A stretch of 64,000 nt of DNA from Botryosphaeria dothidea (Eukaryota; Ascomycota; Dothideomycetes; Botryosphaeriales; Botryosphaeriaceae). The translations under genes and the position numbers were made by a program. Shown here piece after piece: positions 10,649 through 20,500 of this stretch (position 1 is the first letter of the stretch; every line of letters starts with the position of its first letter). The notes under the pieces were generated by a model. It did no database searches and was not told the DNA's origin. It saw only the letters and a program-made list of their open reading frames with translations. Location of the stretch: assembly GCA_011503125.2 (NCBI GenBank), contig WWBZ02000016.1:2356001-2420000 (forward strand), written 5' to 3'.

Positions 10649-12901
10649 TCATTTCACGACCACAAAACCCACACCCTCCCTCGCCTTCTTGCACGCCTTC
10701 TTCATCATCTGCTCCTCCGTGTCCGTCCACTTCACGCTGAGGTGGTCCCAATTCTTGATTCTGTATTCACGCTTGAACTGTTGATTCATCTGCTGCAGGC
10801 GAGTGATCTCACGCGGATCGCCGCTGCCGCTATAGATGATGAAAGCGGTGCAAGGTGGGAGCGAGTCATAAATCTCCTTGATGCGATTAGTCGTCTTGCG
10901 GACGGCTTCGGCAAGCTCGGAAGTGGTGGGACCCTCTGCAGTGGCATCCACGGGCTTTTCTGCGGGAATCTCCTTGATGTCCAGACCCTTTGCTTCACCT
11001 CCAGTGGGCACCCCCGTCTTTTTGGTGCGCTCATCCTGAGCAATGGATTCCTCGGTGGTAGCAACGGTGGCCTCTTTCTCGACTGCACTGTCGTCGGTCG
11101 TAACTTCTGCAGCAGGTTTGGCACTGCCGCTGAGCGCATTCGCCAGCAATTGTGCGTTATCCAGCGTCTTCGTCCTCGTCCACCAGCCGCGCACAGCCTC
11201 AAGCTCACGCATACGCGCCCAGACGAAGTCCACGCCCTTTCCTTGAATACCCCGCTCAGACCCGGCCGCCTCGCCGTTGACCGCAGCCTGAATATTCTTG
11301 ACGACATCATCATCGTTTTTGCAACCGAAAGTGGCAGTGGCTGCTGCGCCAAAACCGCGACGTGGATCGCCCCAATCTACCACTGCCCCCGTCCGGAACT
11401 CTTCAGCTGCACTAGTTGATTGGTTCTTGGGCTTGCGGGAGCGACCGAGACGCTTGAAGATGGACTCGCCGTTGGCTTCGCCGGTGCCCCAAAGTTCTCC
11501 CTTCTCGCATTTCTGCTTGACGAGCTCGAGTGTGCTACGGGCGTCTTCAATGGAGTCGTGACCAGAGCTACCGTGACCCGTTTGGATTTCCTTTGAAAGG
11601 TACTTTTGCGACAGCCATTTGAGTGAACATTTCAGCGGGGGACCGCGGGGATGTGGGTAGATGAAGGCGGTGTCGACGATAAAGGGATGTGTCATCTTCA
11701 ACGCGTTGAGATCTGAGTTGATCGAATGGCCGACAAGGATTGTGTGGGGCGTAATGATCTCAAGAAGACGCTTCTGGATGTCGGCGAGAGTGGTGGTGAC
11801 ATCTGCAAGCTTCTCTGGGGTGATGCCGGAGTAGGGAGTAAGGTAATCGGTGATGGGGCGTTCGGGCTTCACGAACTCATCCATAACGACGTCTCCGTTC
11901 CAATCCACAATGCTGATTCGAGTGAGCTCGAAGACGTCTTCGCCCGTCTTGCACATCTCACAATCTATTGCAAGAATTTTCCTGCCGGCCGTCACGCTGC
12001 CATCTTGAATTTGGCGGTCGGGCACATCACCTTCTTTGAGCGACGTCACGGTTGTGTCAACCCAGCCATGCTCGCTGTCCCTCTCCTTAGCTTTCCTACT
12101 GCTGAGACCTTCTGTCTTCTCTTCTTCCGTTGTGTACATGGCGGGATGTATAGTCCAGTCATCACCATCCTCCATTAACTGATCCAACTTTGCGATGAAC
12201 GTGGTGATAGGTGTGCGCCTATTCTTCCAGTCACGGTCCCTCGCAGATTGAGGGCCTTTCTTTTTTTCCTCCTTCGTCTTCGGAATTGGCGCTGTCAAGA
12301 TTGCGTGCAAAGGCGAATGGAGCTTCGAGAACTTGTCGTCACCGGGGCTTTTGATGGGCCAGATGTGCGGGAACATATCTGCAAAGGGCCTCAAAGGATC
12401 AGGTAGCTTCTCCGACACAAGCTGCTTGGGGTAGTAGTCATCAGGCGACACACTGCTGTTGTCCTTGTCCTTGCTGTGCTGGGCGGGCGTAGGCGCAGCC
12501 TCGTCTAGTGGAATGCTTCCATCGAACATGTCGGATTCGAGACCGGGCACCATGACAGTGACTACTCTCCTGATCTGATTGTGGTTCTTGACGGCAACCC
12601 AGCGAGGCGAAGCGGCATCGGACAGGATGTAGAGGATGAGATTCTGGAGGTCGCCGATTTTGACGGTCGACTGCAGACGGGCGGTAGGCGAATGAACGAT
12701 GGAGGGGTAGTTCTTGGACTTCTCGCCAGGGATCTTCTTGAGCTTCTTGGTGCCCTTGCTCTCGTAAGTCTCCCAGCCGTCGTTGGCGCTGCCGGTGCCG
12801 TCGGTGGACGCGTCGCGCGACTGCTGTGGGCGCGACTGCGGCTCGGTCAGAGCGGGGTCGCCCTCGGCGAACTCTTCGTGGCTGCGTTTCTGTCCAGCCA
12901 T
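10649..12901 (-). CDS. REX1: Rex1-type 3'-5' RNA exonuclease (DEDDh)
   Basis: Intronless gene of 750 aa. The exonuclease domain (about 305-465) has the DEDDh set: AIDCEMC (D313, E315), VGHSINSDL (D397) and GHDSIEDA (H448, D453). Yeast Rex1/Rnh70 trims the 3' ends of 5S rRNA and tRNA precursors, and the extended N-terminal region before the domain fits that group rather than the short Rex4 or oligoribonuclease types. The last ~45 residues (NQQFKREYRIKNWDHLSV, then a Lys/Glu helix and GVGFVVVK) look conserved. The start is MAGQKRSHEEF at 12901; the frame stays open for 77 more codons upstream, but that part is Arg/Ser-rich and probably 5' UTR. It is tandem with the NUFIP-domain gene. Confidence 0.92.
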   Translation of the reverse strand: MAGQKRSHEEFAEGDPALTEPQSRPQQSRDASTDGTGSANDGWETYESKGTKKLKKIPGEKSKNYPSIVHSPTARLQSTVKIGDLQNLILYILSDAASPRWVAVKNHNQIRRVVTVMVPGLESDMFDGSIPLDEAAPTPAQHSKDKDNSSVSPDDYYPKQLVSEKLPDPLRPFADMFPHIWPIKSPGDDKFSKLHSPLHAILTAPIPKTKEEKKKGPQSARDRDWKNRRTPITTFIAKLDQLMEDGDDWTIHPAMYTTEEEKTEGLSSRKAKERDSEHGWVDTTVTSLKEGDVPDRQIQDGSVTAGRKILAIDCEMCKTGEDVFELTRISIVDWNGDVVMDEFVKPERPITDYLTPYSGITPEKLADVTTTLADIQKRLLEIITPHTILVGHSINSDLNALKMTHPFIVDTAFIYPHPRGPPLKCSLKWLSQKYLSKEIQTGHGSSGHDSIEDARSTLELVKQKCEKGELWGTGEANGESIFKRLGRSRKPKNQSTSAAEEFRTGAVVDWGDPRRGFGAAATATFGCKNDDDVVKNIQAAVNGEAAGSERGIQGKGVDFVWARMRELEAVRGWWTRTKTLDNAQLLANALSGSAKPAAEVTTDDSAVEKEATVATTEESIAQDERTKKTGVPTGGEAKGLDIKEIPAEKPVDATAEGPTTSELAEAVRKTTNRIKEIYDSLPPCTAFIIYSGSGDPREITRLQQMNQQFKREYRIKNWDHLSVKWTDTEEQMMKKACKKAREGVGFVVVK

Positions 12902-13368
12902 TGCGACGTCTGCGGCGCGGCGGTCTTGGTGGAATGCGATTGAGCAGGGTTGCGGCGTCGCGGAAGTCGAGCGCGAGGCGGTAACGATGAGCAGCTCCGA
13001 AAATCTGGAGGGATGCGGCGATAAGATTGACTCGGCCCGACTTTGTAATGTGGCGTTGTGGCGTAGCTCAGGGTCCAAGGCCGAGTCCAACCTCACTTTT
13101 GTCTGCAGACACCGCCACCGAGACTTTGGCAATACTGCTCTTGGTACGATCTCGTCAATTGACTAAATTTCGTCGTTATCGATGGTTGACGGTCGCGGCC
13201 TGGCCATTCCTATCTATACAAAGTTTGTCCGGCACTTTAGCCTCTATTCTTATTATGCGCCAAGCTGCGGTTGCCTCTCTAGCCGGGGTTTCGATGCCTT
13301 CCTCAGGAACCTCAACTGAAGCAGGGTTTCCTTTCCGCTCCCGCTTCTATGCCTCATACGTGTGCGAT
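12902..13368 (-). promoter_or_regulatory. REX1 upstream region
   Basis: The 467 bp between the NUFIP-domain gene stop and the REX1 start hold the REX1 promoter. A CGATGAGC at 12985-12992 resembles the yeast PAC element of ribosome-biogenesis genes (GCGATGAG core). Function in this fungus is unproven. Confidence 0.3.
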
Positions 13369-14906
13369 TCAGCCCAGAATTCCGTTTTGACCCAGAAATT
13401 TGATCGCCTGTAATACGAGCTCCGCCTCTTGCCGACGCTGCTGTTCAAGCATCTGTTTGTCTGTGTGAGTGTCCACACTGCAATTCTGAGGATAGGAACA
13501 CAACAAACTCACCCTCTCGCGTAGCGTCATTCTTTTTGGCTCCTGTTTATGTCTGTCCGGGCGAGGGCGCGTTGTTTCCACTGGAGGCGCTTTTCGGTTC
13601 GGGAGATGCACCTTCAAGGGTCGCTTTGCCGACGATTCCTCTTCTGGAGGAGCATCATCACCGCTGCCATCACTTGAAGAAGATGAGTCGTCCGAGTCCG
13701 AGTCTATTGAAATTTCAGAAGAGCTTGCCACAAGCGAGCCTGACTCGTCATCGCTGCTTTGCTCCGCAGTTTCATCGCTGTCGTAGTTGATGCCTAGGCT
13801 CTTTTTCGGCGCCGCTTCGCCTATGCTCTGCGAATCTTGCTTTTCCTTTGCTTTGGCTACTGCCTCTTCCGCCATACGCAGTTTCTCGCGCAGCTTCTCT
13901 GCCTTCCGGATAGCTTTGTCCTGCTCGTCGCCATCTTTACGTTTTCTCTTCTTCGTAGACTTCTCCTGCGGTTGAAGCTTCAATTTCTTCTCTGCCTGTG
14001 CCTGCTCTCTTGTACGCTTTCTCTCCTCCTCCTTTTGTCTCTGTGCGATACGTTCCTTCGTGGGAAATCGCTTTTTTCGTTCTTCGATCCAGGCTGCGAT
14101 GTCTTCGACGCTCTTCAACGTCGACGAACGGCCCTTGTACTCAAATTGAATTCTGTGTAGATTAGTCATGACCTAACAGAAGGAAGCAAGGAAGTGAGTT
14201 GAACTAACGCTCCACCCGTTGCTTTGAACCTGGCCTCTTCATCGGCATCATCCTCCTCACTATCTTCATGCATGTCACTCCGTGGTGTGAGTCCGAGCTG
14301 ATTATGCTTTCTCTTTTTACTCTTGCTTCCATTGTTGTTGTCTGCCGTGGGGGCTTGTGGCTTTACAGTTGGTAGAGCGAAGCCGAAACTCGGCACGGGA
14401 GGCGCAGCTTGCACCTTCGGCTTGTTGGGTACCCGTTGACTGGCTGCTGGACGCGGGAGGCTCGTGGCGGTCGAAGTTGCTGATTGATAACCTGCTGTCT
14501 GATTTGATGGTGTTTGTGCAAGCCACGGCTGCGACACGGGAGGAGCTCTGTTCATAGCATTGGCGTATATGGGAGCAAACGCTGGATTGATATATCCACC
14601 AGCCGGAAGCGTTGCCATATGCAAAGACGGGCCATTCGCAGAGGCATACTGCTGCTGAGGTAGAGATTGATTATACGGAAGGGACTGGTTTATCGGAGCA
14701 TGGTAGTTAGTAGCGCCACCTCTGCCAAAGCCACTGCGATTGTTGTTGCCCCGGCCTCTGCCACGGCCGCGCCCTCTGTCTCCTCCGCCTCTGCTCGGGC
14801 GCTGTCCATAGGCACCAGGTTGTGTCTGATTCGTCGCAGAACTTGCATCCTGAGCGTTGGCTTTGGGCGGAGGCGGGGGAGGCGGAGGGAATGAAAACCC
14901 AGCCAT
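13369..14906 (-). CDS. RSA1: NUFIP1/Rsa1-domain snoRNP assembly factor
   Basis: Exons (reverse) are 14906..14209, 14152..13513 and 13452..13369: 473 aa. The N-terminus has a polyproline run after MAGFSF and an RGG-type stretch (RGRGRGRGRG), both common in RNA-binding proteins. The NUFIP1 core spans the first junction: FKATGGA joined to IQFEYKGRSSTL, then VEDIAAWIEERKKRFPT. Next come a basic coiled-coil region and an acidic Ser/Asp tract. The last exon gives MLEQQRRQEAELVLQAI and KFLGQNGILG. NUFIP/Rsa1 proteins recruit R2TP/Hsp90 to assemble box C/D snoRNPs in the nucleus. The symbol follows the yeast functional counterpart and is tentative. It is divergent from RPC25. Confidence 0.85.
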
Positions 14907-15266
14907 CGCGCAAGAGGGTGGATGGGTGCTGATCGCTTTTGGCGCGTAAGAGGTAGGGTTACGGTGTCGCAGCGCGCGTGTGAAGCGGGAGAAGAGAGAA
15001 CAGTCGCGTCGGGGAAAAAACGACCGGGGTGTGATGAAATTTTGCCAAGGCCGAAGGCGGTGACGTTTTCCGGGCCGCTGACCTTTTCCTTCACCACTCA
15101 CTCTTCCAGCCAAATCTGGAATGGAGTTGTTCACGCGCCCCTGCTAATCTTCGCTTAAGCGGTCCTTCTCTCTTCGCCCATTTCTCTTCTACTACCATTT
15201 CTCTTCTACTACTGCCTTCACCGGTTGCATGCAGCACCACTACCACAACACTCTCGACCTGCAGCC
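14907..15266. promoter_or_regulatory. Divergent promoter between RSA1-like gene and RPC25
   Basis: About 360 bp separate the two opposed ATGs. It includes TGATGAAATTTTG at 15032-15044, which resembles a fused PAC (GATGA) and RRPE (AAATTTT) pair as found at yeast ribosome-biogenesis promoters. Regulatory function is inference. Confidence 0.35.
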
Positions 15267-16234
15267 ATGTTCTTGACAGTGGGTCTGCCTAGTCAAATGC
15301 CGTGACCGCTTCTGACCTCTTGCAGACGACCATCTCGGATCTGATCCAGATCAAGCCGGAGGAGTTTGAGAAGTCCAGCATCCAGGCCATCAAGGACGCG
15401 ATCCACGCAAAATACGCCAATAAAGTCAGCTCACCCACGTGGCTATCGCCCCGCAAACCTCACTAATGCAGTGCCGCCACAGGTCATACAGGAAGTTGGC
15501 TTGTGCATCTGCCTCCGCGACATTCTCAAGTCTTCCGAGGGTCTTATTGGTCATGGCACTGGAATTGTAAACGTCAATGGTACTACTCTCATCCAACGCT
15601 AAGTGCAGCGCGCTCTGTATCTTCCGCTCCAGAATTCCGTGGCTAAAATGTGCTCTTCCTTCAGTCGAGTTCAGACTGATAGTATTCCGGCCGTTCAAAG
15701 GTGAGATTATCGAAGGCAAAATTAGCGGCTCTGATCACGAAGGCATAAAGAGTACGACCCCGCAATGTTCCACGCTGGCTTCGCAAGCGTATCTGACAGT
15801 ATGGTAGTTGCGCTAGAATTCTTTGACGACATCTTTGTGCCCGGACCGGTCAACTTGTTCGACGGCGTCAAGTAGTAAGTCATCTATCGCCACCCATGCA
15901 CTGTCGAAGCTCCCAAAGTTTACACCACATCTCACGTCTTTAGCGTTGGCGCCGAGCGTGTGTGGGTCTGGGTCACAGAACAGGGGGATGAACTGTTCTT
16001 TGATCTCGAGGAGACAATCCGCTTCAGAGTCGAGGCCGAAATCTGGACAGACCAATCACCACAGGCGCCCACCACGGACGATACCCAAGTGGAAAGGAAA
16101 TCACCTTATCGGATAATTGTAAGTGGGCGTAACCTGCTACCGCAGGCGATATTTACTGACTTCGCCAGGCCTCGATGGCACAGGCAGGTCTTGGTCCTAC
16201 GCTGTGGTGGGATGAGGGCGATGCCGAGGAATGA
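15267..16234 (+). CDS. RPC25: RNA polymerase III subunit Rpc25 (RPC8/Rpb7-like)
   Basis: Stalk subunit of RNA polymerase III; with Rpc17 it supports initiation at tRNA and 5S genes. Seven exons: 15267..15278, 15326..15424, 15483..15579, 15665..15751, 15808..15874, 15944..16118 and 16169..16234, giving 200 aa, close to the yeast length. The N-terminal half is the Rpb7-like fold (TTISDLIQIKPEEF, VGLCICLRDIL, GTGIVNV). The middle is EFRLIVFRPFKGEIIEGKI, then FFDDIFVPGPVNLFDG. The C-terminal S1-like half has VWVWVTEQGDELFFDL, and the protein ends in the acidic WWDEGDAEE. The first coding exon is only 12 nt (MFLT). All six junctions keep phase. Confidence 0.95.
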
Positions 16235-17162
16235 GCACACAGGCTGTGAGTGCTACGACTACCCGGCTGCTCCACATGTTGCCACCGGACGGATACCGGC
16301 ACATGAGGTAGTCCCTGTCTTTTGTATTGATACCCTTAGTTTCTGGTAAGGTCGAGGCACTGCAGAGGGAAAAAAGAAAGCATGAAAGGCGACGCGAGCG
16401 GCGGCGAAGTGGTAACCCTCGAATCAGAGACAACGCTCTGGATGTTCTACAACCTGCTCTTTATCACGCCCAGAACAAGCTAGAGCGATCCAGAATGACA
16501 CGACTTCCAGGTCGCTGACGACATGCAGCGATCATCACGGAGCTGCACCACCACCGGCAATAATGGTCATTGCGCTAATGTGCCTGCTGCATGACGAGCT
16601 GTATCCGGCGAAGCACGCAGAGCCGAAGGCTGTTTTCCTGCATTCGGGAAGACAATTCACCATATACGCACGCAAAACATGTTCCCTGGAAATTTCACGA
16701 AGTCGCGAACACTGTCACGAAGAGAAATATGGTAGAAGTAGTCGTCGAGTATCCGACGCAATGGCAAGACCGCTCAATTTGTTGGGAATCGTTCTGCATA
16801 ACCTGTTACTCCGATTTTCCCTGACTGAAGTACGCCCGGATCAATCATTCATCAACCTTGATTCGCGCCATTAACCGGGGAGAAAATCAAAATAACTTTT
16901 GGGCGCCGATCCATCAAAGCCCGTCCGGTAACGCTGAGCCTTGCGCCTGGAAATGCCACACGTTGGCACGCTAGAAAGAAAAAAGTCCAGTCTGATGCCG
17001 CTCTCCCGGGCAACCCGTCCAAAAAAACTCCAAATTTCATTGAAGGCAATTTTGAACCAGAACTCCGTCCGTAGAACTCCGAAGTCGCCTGCAGCACGGT
17101 TGATCAGGTTTGGAAATTGCAAGCGCTTGAAAAGGGAGACTTACTGGAAATCAATTGTCAGA
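16235..17162. other. Convergent gap between RPC25 and the small CxxC gene
   Basis: About 930 bp of 3' flanking sequence. Short open frames on both strands show no domain, no splice-consistent model and no repeat. Confidence 0.6.
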
Positions 17163-17459
17163 TTAGTTCACAGGAGTGCCACATGCTGGGCAGCATTTTC
17201 CGGGAATGACCCAAACGGTCTCGCCCTTGGCGAGGCAGGATGGGCATTTCCTGCCAGGGACCTATCTGTCGTCAGCTATGAATTTGGCGTGCTGTCAGAG
17301 AGCACTCACGGGAAGCATGACAAGAGGCACCTCTGGGCGGCGCTCTTCAGGCTCAACGTCGGGGTGTTCCTGGCCGGGCATCAGGGCGGGGAGCTGCTCA
17401 ATTCCCAGACGCTCAAGGATCTCATGGCGGCGGATGTTGGTGAACTGGTTGAAAGACAT
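17163..17459 (-). CDS. Small unnamed protein with a C-terminal CxxC...CCxxC zinc-ribbon-like end
   Basis: Two exons (reverse), 17459..17310 and 17261..17163, encode 82 aa. Exon 1 (MSFNQFTNIRRHEILERL through VPLVMLP) is amphipathic and then proline/glutamate rich. Joining GTGAGT to the ATAG acceptor keeps phase 0 and gives VPGRKCPSCLAKGETVW, then PGKCCPACGTPVN and stop. The pattern C-x2-C-x13-C-C-x2-C could bind one zinc ion. The earlier CAG acceptor gives a frame without this motif, so the ATAG site is preferred. A TATAAATA box lies about 100 bp upstream. No function is known to me. It could act in protein or nucleic-acid binding; nothing in the neighbours decides it. Confidence 0.65.
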
Positions 17460-17560
17460 TGTGTGATACGGTGAGGTTGAGAATTGGTGTTGTAGAGGTG
17501 GGAGGAGCTGAGGGAATGGGGATGGCGATGAGGGAAGGATGGTGAGGAGGCCTGAGAAGG

Positions 17561-17568
17561 TATTTATA
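17561..17568 (-). promoter_or_regulatory. TATA box of the small CxxC gene
   Basis: TATAAATA on the reverse strand, 102 bp upstream of the ATG at 17459, at a typical fungal distance for a 5' UTR of moderate length. Confidence 0.55.
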
Positions 17569-20500
17569 TGCTACCTCGACCGCCAGTTCGTTCTTCCCTC
17601 TCGCGACTTCTCTGAGGAGGTACCACGGCTCTGGCATAGAGAGCCACAGGCGCTAACTCTCTTGACTCTGTGAGAGTCTTTGCTCACATTGAAGCTCCGT
17701 GTTGATGCTGGTTTCCACAGGACAGCATCTGTGATGCATGGAGCGGCCCGTTCGTGGTACAATTGTCCGTTCCGTGTCGAGCCGGCCATCTGGAAACCAA
17801 TTACGATTCCGACGAGGGCTGCGGTGCCTGAGACTAACAGGAGTCTGGGAGGCGCAATTGATCAATTGGAAAGCTCGGAAGCGAAGTCAGGGCCTCTTGG
17901 GACCCCTGCCCCGCCTCTTCTTGGTCATTTTTTCTCTGGGAGCTTGCAACGCTCGCGTGGTCCGTGGCTTCTGGAAAGGCGCGGGCCCACAAAGCAAGCA
18001 AGCCGGGGGGCCAGGGTGGGACCTCTGGGCTTTGAGCCTCCGCCCTGGGCGGGCTTCGGGCAGGCAGATTGGCTGGGTAGAGCGTTCGGGGTGCATGGGG
18101 CCAGGGGAAGCTCATTTGCTATGTTGCTTTTAGCTCGTCACTTGTGATCCCAGAACCTTACGGCTGGGACATGGCGTCGATCGGCATCTCTGGAAGCAAC
18201 GTCGAAGAGCTGAGGCTGGCGACTCAGAGGGGCGTTCGGCGCACGATCAGGTGGTACGGATCCGCGCGCAAGTATGACTCGGAGATTTTAGTGATGCTGG
18301 AGGCCGTGGAGCGCCCTCTCGGGCGTCGAGGACTTACTGGTCACATTATCCTGAGGCAGAGGACGGCGCTAGTGGCAGCAGCGTCTGACCCGCGCGTGTT
18401 TTAGGTTGGAAATGGTCGAATGGAGCAGCGCTGTGTATTCCCACGGCGATTGAGCGGACGCAAATCCGGGCTAGATATGATCTGTCGCATGCTGCAGCCA
18501 AGTGGCCCAAGTGGTGGTGCCGGCGCAGCAGTTACGCAACAAGCAACAACGGCGGCTGGGTTCTGCTACGCTACTCCGGCCGCGGATCAGGAACGGCGCC
18601 GGGAGAGGGCTGATGATGATTCGGGCGGCTGGCAGAGTGCTGGCAGCGCGCCAGCATGGAAGGTAAGCGACCCCTGCCCGCCGACGCGCCTGTGCCTGGC
18701 GTGAGCCTGCCTGAGTGAGCTTGCGGCGCTCAGCCCTATGCCGCCTCAGGCCAGCCAGGCCAGGCACCTCGCGCGCTGGGCCGACTCCGACTGGCAGGCG
18801 TAGCGCACCTCAGCATCCCCGACCCAGCGACCCATGCCGCCGCGCAACCCCACAGCGAGCCCTCCGAGATCCAGTATGCCCGCTATTTGGGTGATACATA
18901 CACCGCGCATCAGCTCAGCGCTGCGGCACTCGATGCGCTTGCTCCACGCCATCCTTGCGCCTGCCGATGCCCCAGCGCGCGGAGCCAGTGCCCAGCGCTG
19001 CAATGCAATGCCCCGGCCCCGCCGCCGGCATCGGCACCGACTGCCGGGAGCGTCGAAACAACCGCCCTCGCTGTTCCACCTTGATCAACGTCGCGGTCAA
19101 ACCGACGATACAGCAACCTTCGCCGCCGACCAGCCCACCCAAGTCGCGCATGCCTCAACAGCGCGCCGCGGAAACCCGCCCGCTCGCCCAAGCGCAGGCG
19201 CCCGCCTCCAGCGTTGCCCGCGAGCATCGCCTCCAGCAGCCGCGCCATTCAGCTTCGTCGGCGCCCTGCGGCACTTCACCGCTTCTTGCGCCTCTGCGGC
19301 CCGGCGTGCCTCTTGTAACTAACCCGTCGTCCTGGCCTAAGTCTCTCTGCGACGCGCGCTGCTCTCTGCGACCTCCGGCCCGCGCCCATGTCGCTGCTCC
19401 GCTGCCACTGCTCGCTCCCGGTCACTTTCCATCTTCCGCGCCTCCACCACAAAGCCGCAGCCCCGGTCGGGATCAGCTCCCGAACCCACTAGCGCTCCAG
19501 CACCCGTTGCCTCGCCACGCGGCAAAGCCACGATCTCGCTGCCCAGCCTGCACGCGCATCTCCCACAAGCGTTGACTTCCTTTGCTTTTTGCCTGCCATG
19601 CCGCCTCCGCGGACGGCTGCTGAAAAGCAACGCCGTTCGCTGTCTTCCAACTCTCCTCCCGGTCGCTTCCCGCCTCAGCTCCATTTTTTGCGGCTCTTCC
19701 TCAGGCCTGTACCTGGAATTGCGAGCAGCTTTACCTCCACCGGTCTGCTTGTGCGCCGCGAGTCAACCCGTCCGGGCTCCTTCGGAGCTATCATTTTTTT
19801 TGAGAGCTCCGCCATTGTTCTCGTCATATCGGCTGACTTCGTTCGATTCAGATCCCCCTCGTCCAACCTGCCGGGTCCAGCAAGATAACGACCAGGGATG
19901 GTAACCCGGAACACGGTGTCGAGAGTGGGACTGCATCCGCAGCCACCGAGCTGCCGCTCGATCGTCTACCTGAAGTCGTTTCGCCATACCTTCCACCAAG
20001 CCTTCGTATCCGACTCGCTCACAATATCATTCCCTCACTTGGGGACTAGCGTGAGCCAATCGGCTCAGGCCGAAGCTCCAGTAGCTTTAACGTTAACCAT
20101 TACTCGGATGAACATGTGCCCTGCGCTACGCACTCTTGTCCTTCGGTCATAGCTTACATTACGTCCTGTAGCGTACCGAGGCCAGTTGATCGTCAACTCT
20201 GGGTCGGCGAGCGCAAGAAGGCGAAGCAAGACGAAACAACGTTGCTCAGACGCGCGGCTGGGTCGATGCATGTTCACGAGTTTCAGAGACAGCGCTGCTC
20301 ACCGACACATCTAGCGGTTCAAGGAACATCCTCTTGGGAACTCTCCTTCACTTTCCATTTGGTGCCTCGCTTTCCCCCTCCGATCACGGATCGCAAGGCC
20401 CTTTGAGGGTTCGACCAGACGATTATCATTACCTGGACCTTATTCGCCTCACGAAGTCAGACTCCGCGGCCCTACAGACCGAGCCGCCTCGGGGGGACCC

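Noticed and set aside
13052..13066. A-box-like TGGCGTAGCTCAGG, possible tRNA
   Set aside because: No B box or acceptor stem follows within 80 nt.
13438..13512. Read-through of the last intron of the NUFIP-domain gene
   Set aside because: The 60-nt segment has GTGAGT and ACAG ends and can be skipped in phase; the spliced form gives the expected RER-MLEQQ continuity.
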